From: Turbatrix aceti | Taxonomy: Eukaryota > Nematoda > Chromadorea > Rhabditida > Panagrolaimidae | Direction: 5' to 3' | DNA: 64,000 bases | NCBI GenBank assembly: GCA_963969345.1 | Contig: OZ017768.1 | Location: 3,434,718-3,498,717 of the forward strand | In this document: positions 46,674 to 58,112 of the stretch, piece by piece | Layout: each line of letters begins with the position of its first letter | Position numbering within the stretch: position 1 is the first letter of the stretch | Made by a program: the position numbers and the translations under genes | Notes under the pieces: model-generated | What the model was told of the DNA's origin: nothing | What the model saw: the letters and a program-made list of their open reading frames with translations, nothing else | Databases searched by the model: none

Positions 46674-47199
46674 GATGACCGGTATGATGCGTCGAACAAT
46701 GCGATTGATTACAAATGCTGCAAATAGCGACGGCCAGCCCACCCACGACTCACGCAACGCAAATTTGGGTCGTTTTCCCGCCAAATTCTGTTTTTGTTTT
46801 TTCTTTGCTGACGGAATTTCTGATATGAACAGGTTTTACCAAATATGTCAAATCAGCTCATTTTCAGCTCAGATCAGTTCAAATCACGGTCAGATTTTTA
46901 GAGTTCAGATCAGAATTTTCGTGTACCCAACAACCCCCGGGCCACTCTGTAAAAAAGTACGGCCTTTCCAAAGCCAGCATACAACATGATCGACGTGATT
47001 TTTATAGAAAAATTGATAAAAAAATGGGTCAAAACCTTGAAAAGTGCCAAAAATTTCAATTTAAAAATGTGGTAATATGGCAACATTTCATAAAAATTTT
47101 CTGTAATTTCATTTTGCACTCAAAAATTTAAAATATTTATATAATTCATCAAAATCAACAACAACAATAAAAAAAACCGAGAAAAATAATTCCCATTTA
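46674..47199. repeat. Spacer with half foldback repeat, copy E
   Basis: Between PLK and the upstream same-strand gene. From 46935 to about 47110 it contains CTCTGTAAAAAAGTACGGCCTTTCCAAAGCCAGCATACAACATGATCGACGTGATTTTTATAG and CCTTGAAAAGTGCCAAAAATTTCAATTTAAAAAT in pieces, i.e. one arm and the centre of the family. This is the only copy outside an intron. No exon is seen. Confidence 0.7.
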
Positions 47200-50167
47200 T
47201 CACCCGGTGAGAAACTGGAAAACCGAAGCACCGCGACTGTTATGAGCCGGCTTGATGCCGTACATTTTGTCGAGAACGTAAAACAGAGGTTCTAACTTCT
47301 TCTCCGGGGGGATGCTCAGGATGTGGTGGATCTGGATGAGCTGGGCCAACGCCTGCGCAAAGACCGTCACTCGCTGGAAGACGACGGCATCGCCGACGAG
47401 GAGTTTGAAGCCATCGTCGTAGGCGAGAATGACCGGATGCTTGATTCGACGAGTCGAGCGAACCAGCTCGATGGCCTCCTCGTCAGTGTGATTCTGAAAA
47501 AAAAAACTACATTTGAACGTGGAAAAAATCAATTTAGACTTACGTTTACGGTGATTACGACATCCGTCACGAGACTCAGCGGAATATTGGTCAGCAGCGA
47601 GGCGAGTTGGACAAATGCCAGCAGAGAAGATGGATCGCAGACCGGCAGTTTATTCAAAACAGCGTCGATTGGGGTGCTGTCGCGTTCGTATTCCCTGGCG
47701 ATTCGTGGTATGAATCGGTGGGTCCAGACGTCGGGGAAGTCGACATCTGTCTCGGTGACGTGCAGGAAGTCTCGTTCAAGCTAAAAAATAACTGTAAAAC
47801 TCAAAAAAAAATAAAATGCAATTTTTCTACAAAAAAAATAATTTTTGGTATTTTGTTTATAAAAATTTTGCAATAAAAAGCTAACAAAAAATTTTTCACG
47901 TGAATTTTTTAATCGGGAGGAGTTATCAAACGAATTTCCGGCATTCCAATCGACGCCGGAAATTCGTTTGATAACTTTGGCAATTTTTGGAACGTTGTAG
48001 TTCAAAAATTACAGCATTTCTAAAGTCAGTAATTTTTGAAACCTTAAAAAATGCCGAAAATCATATTTAAAAAAGTGTAACAATGACAACATTTGTTTCG
48101 GCATTTTTAAGGTGATATCCCTAAATTTTTATATTTTTCTCAGATTCTCCATAAAAAATTACGTCTCTAAATATTCTGGTCTTGAAAATGCCGTAGTTTT
48201 TAGCTACGTGCCAAAAATCGTCAAAAGATAGCAAAAACGCGATTTTCGGCGTGCGTAACTCTGCCAGAGATACAAATTTTAAGGTTAAAACTTTTCAAGT
48301 ATAAACTACTCTTTGGTAAAATTTAATGAAAAATCTCCAAAATTTTCCCGGAAGCAACAAATTTCAGGCTCACAAAGCTTTTTGAGCCGATTCGGCTCTA
48401 TTTTATGCATCACCCGGTAGTAAATAAGAATTCAGAACACTCACCAGATCCGGCCGATAGCAAAGATGCGGAAATTGGTAGAAGAAAGGGTCCGGTGACA
48501 GGCCGTGCCTATGGATAACCTTGAGAAGATTCGTGAATCTGTACGACTCGGTCCGTTTGTAGAACGCGTCCAGCGAGGGATCGTTCGGATCGCAGCCCCG
48601 CTTTTGTTCGACAATTTGAATCTGCGGGAGCACGTTTGACTGCTGCGCGGCCTGTTTCTTGGATGGTGGCCCTGGAGAAGACAGTTCGGGATCCGGCAGA
48701 CGTTTTCGGCTGCTAGATGCAAAAAGCCGGTCGAGACTACCGGTGCAACCGACGCTGGAGAACGAATCGAGATCATAGCACTCGTCCGGCACCAACTGAC
48801 GGAGAAAATGCTGACTGAATTTGCGGCGATACGTCCAGGAGTGTCCCTCGCAGTGTTGTTTTAGGTAATCGGCCATGACGTCGGTGAGTGCTTCGTGGAC
48901 ATTGCAACCAATATTTTTTTGACCAGTCGAACACTTTTCCAGTCGTTTGAAAAAGTTATCGTAACGCTTGCCTGTTTTTCGGAAATTATCCCGGATGCAA
49001 TTTCTTGCGTTGGGAAATGGCGGGTTTTTGCCATGTTGTTGAGGGGGAAACTCGATTTCGTGGGAGGATCCTGATTCGTCTGAGGACGGTGATTCCACTG
49101 GGAGTTCGGGTTGCTGGTTTCGGGCGGATGTCGGTCGTGGGGGTGGTTCTTGGACGTTTGAAGATCGAATTTGAGGTCGCTGAGTTTCCGCAGCCGGAGG
49201 AAGTCGCTGGGGTTGCATCGAGTCAGGTAACTCCCTTTTTACCCTTACGATTTCCGGATTTTGAATTTTCGTTCTCGGAGTATCCTCAGCAGCAGCAGCA
49301 GCAGAAATATCAGTTAACGGCTCCCTCCTCTGTCGACTGGACGCCGAAAAAACAGCCTCTTCAGCCCCAGCACTAATCGAAGCGGTTTCAGAAGCCGAAT
49401 CCATCCTGCTTCTGCGACTTTGATTCGCCGAAGTGTGAATTGTCATGGTTGGTCCATTGGCAGTGCTGGTCAGAGTGTACGTATCCGGTGGGGTGATAAC
49501 TGATGTCTAAAATCAAAACAACATTCCAAAAAATGCATAAATGCCCAAAAACTGACGATTTTTTCATTTCTTTCCCAAAAAAATTGTACAACTCCTAAAA
49601 CATAATTTTTGATATAAAATCCCAAATAATTAAAAAAATAAAGTAAAAAAAATGTAATGTAAGCGAATCGCGCAATTTTTTAAAATTTTAGTACGTGATT
49701 TTCAAATTTTATAAAATTTCCCCAAAATGGACAATTTTTTTTCACAATGCGGCATGTTTTATTTGCGGTCCAAGACCACAACAAACGGCACGGACCGGGT
49801 CAAAAAAAACCCTTTTGAGATTCGAAAAATAAATAAAAACAAACCGCATTAGACTGCACAAAATCAAAGACAATCTTGTTTTTAGGCTCTGCAAAAGTTT
49901 CTTCCGGATTGACGACATCGACAGCATCTTTTTCCAAACTCTTGTTGTACAGCCGAATCGCGGAACAGGTCATTACGTTTCCCACGTTCTGAAAAAACAC
50001 ATAAAACCTGAAGAGGATCCCGAAGAAGAAACTCGTAAACTTACCGGCCAGAAAAAGCGACCAATACTACCGATCGTAATTTGACCTGATATATTAGCTT
50101 TCAACCGCCGCAGTGATGGCTCACCGCCAGAGGACAGTGCAATCCGAGTAACAACCAGAATCGACAT
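47200..50167 (-). CDS. Unrecognised 619-aa protein
   Basis: Minus-strand exons 50167-50045, 49988-49845, 49506-48445, 47780-47544 and 47493-47200 are all phase 0 and give 619 residues. The first 90 residues look like a folded beta-rich domain (ISGQITIGSIGRFFWP / NVGNVMTCSAIRLYNKSL...KIVFDFVQSNA). The middle is long, disordered and Pro/Ser/Glu-rich, ending in a basic/cysteine block (GYDNFFKRLEKCSTGQKNIGC region). From about residue 290 a helical part follows (FYKRTESYRFTNLLKVIHRHG), and the last 175 residues are helical and well ordered (LLAFVQLASLLTNIPLSLVTDVVITVN, HTDEEAIELVRSTRRIKHPVILAYDDGFKLL). No family is recognised; a DNA-associated or scaffold role is only a guess. Intron 3 holds foldback copy F. 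Confidence 0.65.
47880..48370. repeat. Foldback repeat family 1, copy F
   Basis: Lies inside the intron 48444-47781. A central GCCGAAAATCATATTTAAAAAAG is followed by TTTCGGCATTTTTAAGGTGATATCCC, TATTTTTATATTTTTCTCAGATTCTCC, ATGCCGTAGTTTTTAGCTACGTGCC, and GGCGTGCGTAACTCTGCCAGAGATAC at the outer end. The left arm is partly rearranged: a short inverted pair TTATCAAACGAATTTCCGGC / GCCGGAAATTCGTTTGATAA occurs at 47926-47976. Confidence 0.8.
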
Positions 50168-50760
50168 CGTTTCATGCCAAAAAGCGAATTCAGAACGGCA
50201 ATTTTGAACGCAAAAAACGCTGCGAGTCGTCAGCAGATTTGTCTCAACGCGAAAATCGAAAATTTTTGGGGGGAAAAAAATTGGCTAAAAATGTTTGAAA
50301 CAAATTCTGTCAAGCAATTGTTTGTTCGTTTTTTGCTTGTTACACAATAAATAACACGTGAAGTATCTTTGGGGAAATTAATTGCAATTGTGTTTTTTTC
50401 AAATAAAACAGGTATTTTTCAGAAATGCATGAACAGGTGCAAAAATACTCGGCAGCTCTTTGTTTATTTTTTTTCCCATTGGCAAAGCCAAGCATGCTTC
50501 CTGTGAAAGGACTCGTCGGATTTCGGTGCTAGCTTACGCGCACGAGTGAGACGCCGCCACCGCCACCGCCGCTGCCGCTGCTCAATCAATCGTTGCTCGT
50601 AAAAAAAGCGGTGTTTTGGTACATAGTTAGGTCCGTCACGGGACGACACAGAACAGGTAGGGGTCGTCTTCCTTCGCGCGACGCTATCGCAAGGGAGCCC
50701 CTGCTGCTGCTGCCAGCCACTTGCTTACTACCAGTTTGCTTGGTTTGTTGTTGCATAAAT
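50168..50760. other. Divergent intergenic region
   Basis: About 590 bp separate the unrecognised 619-aa gene (-) from the M6-like gene (+). It contains CCGCCACCGCCACCGCCGCTGCCGCTGC (about 50550) and CTGCTGCTGCTGC (about 50700), probably 5' UTR of the M6-like gene. No exon is supported. Confidence 0.5.
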
Positions 50761-52052
50761 ATGGCGAATTTGTGTTCCTCGGTGCCCGTCTTTGTTGCGA
50801 TCGGCATCGCCGTCGCTGGATGCATCGTTTTCGTTTTCTCCCTTGTGAGGGGGATTAGTGGCTTCTTCGAACAGGTAAGACCTATGCAATTATACCGGGC
50901 AACTAGTCGCTTTTTAGCTGAACGTCTTCGGCGCAATCGTAGGCCCGGATGTTGAATCACTCGTCCGAACCGTGCTCATTCACCTCGCCGTCGTTTTTTG
51001 CATCACCGCTGTGCTCCTGCTGATCCTGTCCATTTTTGTCGGTACAGGTAGGCAAACACTTGCGAGCACTTCCTCGGGATTATCGGACAAGAGGTTGAAA
51101 AAGTGCGAAATGGGATTAAATTCTTGATTTTTGGATTTTTACACCGTAAATTCTTTTTAAAAAAATTATAATTTTTTAAAAGTGTGCAGTGAGAAAAAAG
51201 TTTGATTAAAATTTTTTGAAAAAATTTGCTGCACGATAAAAAAGTCGGATTACGATTTTTTAGAAAAATTACGAATTGGCGATTTTGAATCAATTAAAAA
51301 AATCGATTAAAAAAAAAAATATCGATTTTGATTACGATTTTTTTGAAAAATTGCTAATTTATGATTTGAAAAAAAAAATTTTGATTTCTTGTGCAATTTT
51401 TTAAAAAAATCGATTTTGATTACGTTTTTTTGAAAAATTGCAAAACAACAAAAAAATTTTGATTACGATCATTGAACATTGTTTTGAACCAGCTCGCACC
51501 CCGACGCCCGAACAACCCCGAGCGCCCCTCGTCTACCGGATCCTCGGCGGCCGGAAAGCCGTCGGCATCGGTATCATCGTCGCGCACACAGTCTTCGTGA
51601 TATGGCTCGTCGTCTTCTGCGCGTGTGCGATGATCTCTGTCCTGTACATCGCCTTCTTCATCGCATCCCAGCAATTCTGCCTTCTCGTCGACAATCAGTG
51701 CTTTGACTTCCGCGTACTCATTCCTATCGTGAAGAGATTTACCAAAAACGTAAGCCCTCCACCTTTTTTTTCCGGCTTTTACCTGACCCCTCAAAAATTC
51801 CAGAAAGTCGACCTGACATTCTGCGTCGAGAAAAAGGAAGTCATCTGCACGAACCATCGCCTTGGGGACTTCATCGTCGGCCTCATTGGTTGCGTGGTTG
51901 CACTGCTCGGAATTGTATACATCCTTATGGGACTCTCTGCGGCCTATGCGAAGCTCGGGAGCCGGCAGGTCATCCGCAGGGGCAGTCATTATGCTGTTAC
52001 GACGACCACCGAATTTGAGCCCGCACTTGTGCCGGGAAAAGTTGTCTCTTAG
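50761..52052 (+). CDS. M6/proteolipid-protein-like tetraspan membrane protein
   Basis: Exons 50761-50874, 50918-51047, 51493-51749 and 51804-52052 encode 249 residues. There are four hydrophobic helices: VPVFVAIGIAVAGCIVFVFSLV, VLIHLAVVFCITAVLLLILSIFV, GIGIIVAHTVFVIWLVVFCACAMISVLYI and FIVGLIGCVVALLGIVYILMGLSAAYAKL. The order, the N-terminal CSSVP leading directly into TM1, and an extracellular loop 2 with four cysteines (FCLLVDNQC...FCVEKKEVIC) resemble the PLP/DM20/M6 family, whose nematode member is NMGP-1. These proteins act in neuronal membranes. The claudin-like or other tetraspan families remain possible. The stop is 86 bp from the convergent small gene. The second intron is filled with a CGATT/ATTACG repeat. 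Confidence 0.6.
51120..51475. repeat. Degenerate tandem repeat in M6-like intron 2
   Basis: A roughly 25-40 bp unit with core TTTTGATTACGATTTTTTTGAAAAATTGC recurs imperfectly (near 51245, 51318, 51408 and 51452), with AAAAAATCGATTTTGATTACG variants between. It takes up most of the intron between 51047 and 51493. The other introns of this gene are 43-54 bp. Confidence 0.65.
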
Positions 52053-52138
52053 TCCCGGGTAAAAAAAACATACAAAAAAATTTGAACGGACTTGTTTACT
52101 GCTGATTGACGGTAACCAAGGTAATAATAAAAAAAATA

Positions 52139-52521
52139 TTACGCTCTCGTAGAAGTGACGCTATACGGCTGCTGCCGACTCGCGACGTGCGACCAGTCAG
52201 TTCGCCCCGAAGATCCGCGAGTGCCGTAGGCGAGTTCAAAAGCGCAGCCTGCGAGGATGAGACAGCCGATGATGATCAAATATGCGGGATTGATTGCGTC
52301 TAGGAGCTCTGAAAATTTGAAAAAATGAAAAAAATAAATAAATTTTTTAAACGATTTAACCGTCAAAAAAAATCCAAGCGGTCTAGCGTACCTTGTAGAG
52401 GATCAGCGTTCTCCTTCGGCGCATTCAGACGCCTCGCAGAACTGACCTTGTCGCTGACGGCAGCAAGTCCCAGGGGCGAAGCGACGAGGAAGGCGACAGT
52501 TGCGACTGCGCGAATCGACAT
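52139..52521 (-). CDS. Putative 99-aa signal-peptide/single-pass membrane protein
   Basis: Minus-strand exons 52521-52392 and 52308-52139 encode 99 residues. The N-terminus is a likely signal peptide (MSIRAVATVAFLVASPLGLAA). A short basic spacer follows (SSARRLNAPKENAD), then one membrane helix (PAYLIIIGCLILAGCAFELAYG) and a polar C-terminal tail of about 30 residues (SSGRTDWSHVASRQQP). No family is recognised. The donor GTACGC is somewhat weak, the acceptor ATTTTCAG is strong, and the pair closes in frame. Confidence 0.5.
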
Positions 52522-53506
52522 TGCTCCTGGACGGGGCTTCGGGATACTGCCTGACGAAGAAGGTGGAAATGTGATCCAGGAGAGTCAGGTCGAGCAGTTT
52601 GTCGCTGACCAGGTGGTGCAGCGGAATCGGAAACGACAGACAGTTCTCTGCGCTCCGCCTCGAGGACATCGGATACCGGCGACCGAATTTATTTGTTTGC
52701 ACACCAAAGTTGCAAAGTAAGTCTCGGGATGCGATGATGCGATGGATTGAGGGTCCGTCCAGGCGGTCAGGCCCGGCGTGCATGTGTCAATGAAGGCCTG
52801 ATGAACGACCGCGCGAATCGAGCGGCTCTGTCGATTCGCGCGATTAGCCTATCGCCCCCCTCCTCCCCGGATTAATCCGGTTCGCAGTTGATCCATCCGT
52901 CTTTTCCCCCGGAGGGGGTCTGAGGCACAGGTGAGGGGTGTTTGCGCCTCTCTTGGTCACGCTAGACAGGTAGCAGACTTCGTACATGTTTTGTTCGTTC
53001 GTTCGTTCAAAAAAAAATACGCTCGGTGTGTCAGAAGTCAGAAGCTGCAGATCTTTTGGTTTCGTTTTCCTGGTCATACAACAACTTGTTTTTCAAGGAG
53101 TCAAAAAAGTCTGTGCAGTCAGTCATTGCGCGATCGCGCTCGCTCGGATTGCATGTTGTCATGCGATACGCGCAGGCTCTAGCCTACTACGTCCCTCGGC
53201 GGTGAGTGCAACAGCCAGCGCGGAGCATGAAGAAAGGAAAGCGATCGCGACAACGACAACGACAACGACAACAACGACGACAACGACCTTTCGCCGTCAA
53301 GGTGTCAGCATGCTTCACACGGTGCGATGCGGGCGGTGTGTGTGACATGACAGGGGACCAAGCCCAGACAATTTATCGAGGACGACGAATAAAATAAATC
53401 GATCGATAAGCCAGCCACAAAACAACCCACTCAAAGTGGGAATAGGAAAAAGACAGGACGCATCAGTTCATCAATAAAATCACTCCGACGGCTAACGGCT
53501 GATGAG
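52522..53506. other. Divergent intergenic region
   Basis: About 1 kb between the small membrane gene (-) and the GNAT gene (+). A CGACAA repeat lies at 53246-53285. A TTCGTTCGTTCGTTC run lies near 52993. No exon is supported. Confidence 0.5.
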
Positions 53507-54886
53507 ATGACGGGGATCGAGTTGCTGCACAGGTGCGTAACCGCCGCGGACTGCGATCACCTGCTCGGGCTCATCGGCGACTCGACGGATTTTCTGCAGG
53601 TCAGAAACTGCGTAAAACACCAGCGAGATGGAACTGTGCCCGAAGTTCAGTACCACAATTTCTGGGCCATCGACAAACGAGGTGGACTCGTTGTTTTTTG
53701 CACGACGATTTCAGCCCGACCATTTTCAACTTTTGGATTTAACCGGGATCACGAATTTGAAGTTGGATTTTTGATACGGATTTTAGAAGAATTTAACAAA
53801 AGTGAAAATGGAGTTTTGCTGGGTTATAATTCGGTTACTGTTATTTACGGTTTTTTGGCTGTTGTTGTGAGTACAAAAAATTATATTTACAATTTCACCG
53901 GAAAAGGAAGGTTTTTTTCAGTTTGAAGCATGGTTCCTGACAAAATTTCCTGGTCACAGGCTAGAGCACTACCCGACGACTTTGTACTATGTGCCTAAGA
54001 ATGTCAGGCAAGATCAGCTGCATCCTGACAAGGAAATCCCTCTGCCGGAAGGCTATAGCTTTGCAGAGGCAGACTTGGTCAACGATCCACAGCTTTTGTA
54101 CTCTACTTGGAGGCATTCTGCTCCGGGAGACACAAATAGCTTCCGGTAAGGTGTTTTTTTTATCAGATTGTCGTTCGAGCAGCTCCATTGCTCGAATTTT
54201 GAGCCGACAAAAATTACCTACGATTTTAAATAATTTTGTGCGTAAAATTTTTTTTAAAGCACGGTTTTATGAAAATTTATAAATTAAAAAAAAGTTAAAT
54301 TTAATAAAAAGCTTTTTAAAATAACTTTTCATCGTCAAAAATGTTGCATTCTGTTAATTTTTTTAGCAAATTTTCTGATGACAAAAACAATTCGCATTTG
54401 CACACCATTCTTACTGTTTTCGCCACTCTTTATAAAAAACTTTTTTCTTTTTTTTTAAATGTAAAATATTTTGAGTCTCCCGACAACTGCGTTTTTCATG
54501 CCATACTTCGCCTTATTTCAGCATTCGCCTTCAATACCAAGCCAGTGCCTTCGCAAAACACGACTCAACAAACCAAAAAGTAGCATTCGAATCCATGGAC
54601 CCGACGGGGCTCATGTCTCACCTGTACACCTTGCCTGAGCACCGGGGCAAGGGTCTGGGCACCGCGGTAGAGAAAAAACTGTGCCAGAAATTGGTTGAGT
54701 GAGTAGACGAGCTTTAATTTGGGCTTGAAGCATGTTTTACTTTTTTTCAGGAGAGACTACGTGCCATTCAAGGCAGTTGAGGACTACAACACCAGTGTAC
54801 TCGCTTCAACGGAGCGTTCTCCGTTGTGGGAATCCACCGGAATCCGGCTTCTGTTTCTGAAGCACGTTCAGGACGAATCCGCATAA
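53507..54886 (+). CDS. GNAT-family acyltransferase, two-domain nematode type
   Basis: Exons 53507-53866, 53922-54145, 54522-54698 and 54751-54886 encode 298 residues. The acetyl-CoA-binding motif is LPEHRGKGLGTAVEKKL (the R/Q-x-x-G-x-G/A loop) in exon 3, followed by a short C-terminal strand region (WESTGIRLLFLKHV). The N-terminal half (residues 1-150) shows FWAIDKRGGLVVFCTTI and WFLTKFPGHRLEHYPTTLYYVPK, which resemble the N-terminal domain found on nematode glycine-N-acyltransferase-like proteins. Substrate unknown. Three introns are phase 1 or 2; intron 2 (54146-54521) is AT-rich. The next gene is on the same strand 0.6 kb downstream. Confidence 0.75.
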
Positions 54887-55484
54887 AGTTGGCGTGTTTT
54901 TGATTTTTTTCGACGATTTGAACATTGCTAGGTCGATTTGTGCATCCAAGTACGCAACTGATGAGCACCACGGATCCAACACGTTCCAGACAACATGTTG
55001 TAATTGAAGACGATTTTTTGTTGTTGTACACGAAGTAGATTTTATAAAAGTGTTGCTGTGGCTATTTGCTGTCATTCAAGAGCAAAAGGTTCGACAGTTT
55101 CAACAAAACTCGTAACCTGAGAATTTTGTGAACCTTCTTTTCCCTCAAACCCCCTCAAAACCCTGGGGTCATCAAAAAAAATTTTTTTTTTAATGTCAAA
55201 TGGTCAAAAAGCAAGCAAAAAATGAATCAAACCCCCTACCACAAAAAAATTGTCATTAGGAATGAAAAACCAAAAAAATCGGAGCAAATTACCTGGCAGA
55301 CGGTCAATTGACCCGAGACAGGGTCACCTTCTCACCAGGCCAGGGAAGGGATGAGATCACGTTCGTGCTTATCCGCTGAGTCAACTTTGCGTGAGTGGTG
55401 TCATCGCCGGGTGGTGTCAATGACCGGGTATCGGTCTTCCTCTGCCTCTGCCTTTACTTACGCGCACTTTGTTTTCACCTTGTC
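54887..55484. other. Spacer between same-strand genes
   Basis: About 600 bp between the GNAT stop and the Kunitz/lustrin ATG. No exon is supported. It includes 3' UTR and promoter of the next gene. Confidence 0.4.
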
Positions 55485-58112
55485 ATGTTCTTGTTGTTGT
55501 GGCTTCTTGTCTGCGGCGTTCTCGGTTTGGAGTATTCTCCCCGGCGTTATGGCTTCTCAGAAGGTAAGTTATCACCTGTAAGGAGCATTTTCGAGTCCAG
55601 TTTTTAAGTGAGCGTCTCTGATTCGAATTTTTTTGCCGAGTCGAGTTTTGAATCAGAAAAAATCAAAAAAAAATATTAAATTTTTTTTGAATCAGAAAAA
55701 AATGTTTTCTACAGTAGCGAGATAAAAATGCGAATTATTTTTGAAAATCGGAAAATTTGCAGAAACAAAAAATAACAAAATCCTAAATTCAACATTTTTT
55801 ATAAAAAAAAAACTATTTTTCAAAATTAAGGGTGTAAATTTTTTTTGCATGTTCTAACTTTTCAGAAACCTGCCCAGATGGCTTCTCGCCCCCCGAACGA
55901 TCACTTTCTGGCGACATTGTCTGGTGCAAGACAGATCAGGAATGCGATTCGACTCGTCGCTGCACACCTGTGCCCGGGATGAAACATTTTGGACTACAAA
56001 TCAGCTACTGCTGCGAGACTCGAGGTAGATGAATTTTTATAATCTTTATTCAACCCCCTTTTTTTGCAGGCACAGTCTGCATGCTTCCTCCCCAGCCCGG
56101 CTACGGCGAATGCGGGCAGTATCCAAGGCCCATGTTTTATTTCGACTCCACTGCGCTTCGGTGCAAGGAATTTGAGGTCATAGAATGTCTCGGAACGAAC
56201 GAGAATCGCTTTGCAACGATCGAAGAGTGTCGTGCGAGGTGCGAATCGACCGCCTGTCTCCCTGGGGAGGGCCCAGCCTTTGAAGGAGATGCTGTTCAGC
56301 TCTGCGGCGACGGCAAAAGCTGTTCCCCCGGCTACACGTGCAGATTTGACTCCCTATTTCGTCGACATGTCTGCTGCGGTTTCAATGACCGAGGTGGGTG
56401 ACGGATTACCTGCCTGGGAATTTTTAAAAATTGAAATTTGAATTTTAAAGTGCCCGCGGGAGTCGAAAATACATTTTTCACCTTCAAAATGAAACATAAC
56501 TCGCTCACATATTTATAATTTTTTATCGAATTTAAAACGATCCCCGACGTAAAAAACGACCTCCAATAAATCTTTATCCCCTAATCCACTCTTTTTCTAA
56601 CACCCCAAAAAAAATCCGAACATGATCCAAGCTTTAGAATCCTGCGCAATCGGTCAGAAGCCGTACGTGACCCTGTTAACAGGACAAGCGCAGCGATGCG
56701 TAGAAAACCCGGTGGTCGACGAGTGTCCGCCCGACTATGTCTGTTCCGTCAACGCGCGAACAAATCAGCGGCACTGCTGCGCGCTGGAGGGTGGTAGCGT
56801 CTGCCCGGCCGGTCAGAAGCCCTTTGTGCATCCGAGTACGCGACGGAGCGTCAAATGCAGTCCCCTCGCCTTCGCAGCCACCACGTGCCCGGTTGGCTTC
56901 TCGTGTATCGCTGCGATCGATGGCAGCCAGTGGGGATTCTGTTGTTCAGACGCGGTCACAGGTAGGTGATCAGCATGATGTCGTCGTTTGCGAGTCTTCT
57001 GCTCTTTGCAGCACTCTGCCCGCCGGGTACGCAGCCTTTTCTCGGGCCTCAGCCGGTTACGTGCACCATCGGCGTCACCAAATGCAGGTAAGAGTTTTAA
57101 TTTAGGTTAGGCAAATGTTCGTGTTCGTTCGCAAACAAATTCCATTTTTTTCTGTTCGTATTTGTTCGCGAACAAATTTTTTCTATATTTTTATATGTTC
57201 GCGTTTGTTCGCCAACACCTTCAAAAATGTTTGCGTTTGTTCAATTTTTTCGATTTTCTTCGAACAAAATTCTTAAATTTCTTCGAATCAAATTTAAAAA
57301 AAAAAAATGTGTATGTTCGCAAAAAAAGACGTTTTTCTATTTTTGTTTTTTGTTTTCATTTTTTTGCTCTAGCACAGGTTACGCATGCCAAAACGCCGAT
57401 CCCGGAGCAATTATTGGTTTCTGCTGCTCGCAACCAATGACGTCGTCTCCCCGGCCGTACAAGCGTCTTATCGGTGAGTTAATTTTTGTGTGATTGTTGA
57501 TATGACGGACGTCATTGGGCTCCTTTGATTCCCAGAATTCTACGCAAAAGACTGGGTCTTTGCACGTTACCGCTAATAGCCCTAACAGCGCTGATAACGA
57601 CTCAATTCCGTCTCCGAAGACTCCCACGCCCTTTCCGGAAGATACCGGTTACCGGTTACCGCGCAGGTGCCTGTGCAATTAGTGATACACTTCCTGCACA
57701 TCAGAGATCAAAGTTCTGCAATTTGCCCAAATTAGATCAATTACATATTTTTGCACGCACGCATACAAAAAAAAGATGTTCCTTGGTCGCTCGAGCTCTC
57801 GTGCAACATCAATTCAAAAAGATTTCAGACATTCAAAAGGAAATTGATCGCGTCGAGATCCGTCGCACGGATTCCAAGCCCCGAGGATCGCCTGTGAGTC
57901 GTCCAAAATCATCCCAGGCACCTCCTCAGCCGCGGCCGGTGGAGCAAAAAAAGAGTCTCCGACTTCTGCTGAGCACGGATCCTCTCTGCAGGACACTGAT
58001 CGCAGATTCAACGTGCAGCCTGGAATCTGACACGGACTGTTCATCGGCGAGGGGTTTCTTTTGCCAGTTCAATGTTCAAGTTCAGCGGTTTGCATGTTGT
58101 TCGCTCGAATGA
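55485..58112 (+). CDS. Secreted Kunitz and lustrin-type cysteine-rich protein
   Basis: Exons 55485-55563, 55866-56024, 56070-56393, 56638-56961, 57012-57087, 57373-about 57487, 57536-about 57647 and 57829-58112. A signal peptide (MFLLLWLLVCGVLGLEY) is followed by a cysteine-rich repeat (TCPDGFSPP...CCETR). Next comes a six-cysteine Kunitz-like domain (MLPPQPGYGECGQYPRPMFYF...ATIEECRARC) and then four or five lustrin-type units of the form C..G..P.......C......CP.G..C......CC. The last unit ends FFCQFNVQVQRFACCSLE. Such mosaics are typical of nematode cuticle/extracellular matrix proteins. The exon 6-7 and 7-8 joins are chosen for frame: the strong GTGAGT at 57474 would run into a stop after 13 codons, so a GTGTGA donor at 57488 and a GTTACC donor at 57648 are used. 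These are uncertain. Confidence 0.8.
57105..57355. repeat. TTCG-rich degenerate repeat, copy 2
   Basis: In the intron 57088-57372. Units such as TGTTCGTGTTCGTTCGCAAACAAATT, TTCGTATTTGTTCGCGAACAAATT and TTCGCGTTTGTTCGCCAAC alternate with T-rich spacers, like the MGAT1 intron copy. Confidence 0.6.

Noticed and set aside
53246..53285. Possible CRISPR-like or satellite array (CGACAA repeats)
   Set aside because: Only a 40-bp hexanucleotide microsatellite without spacers.
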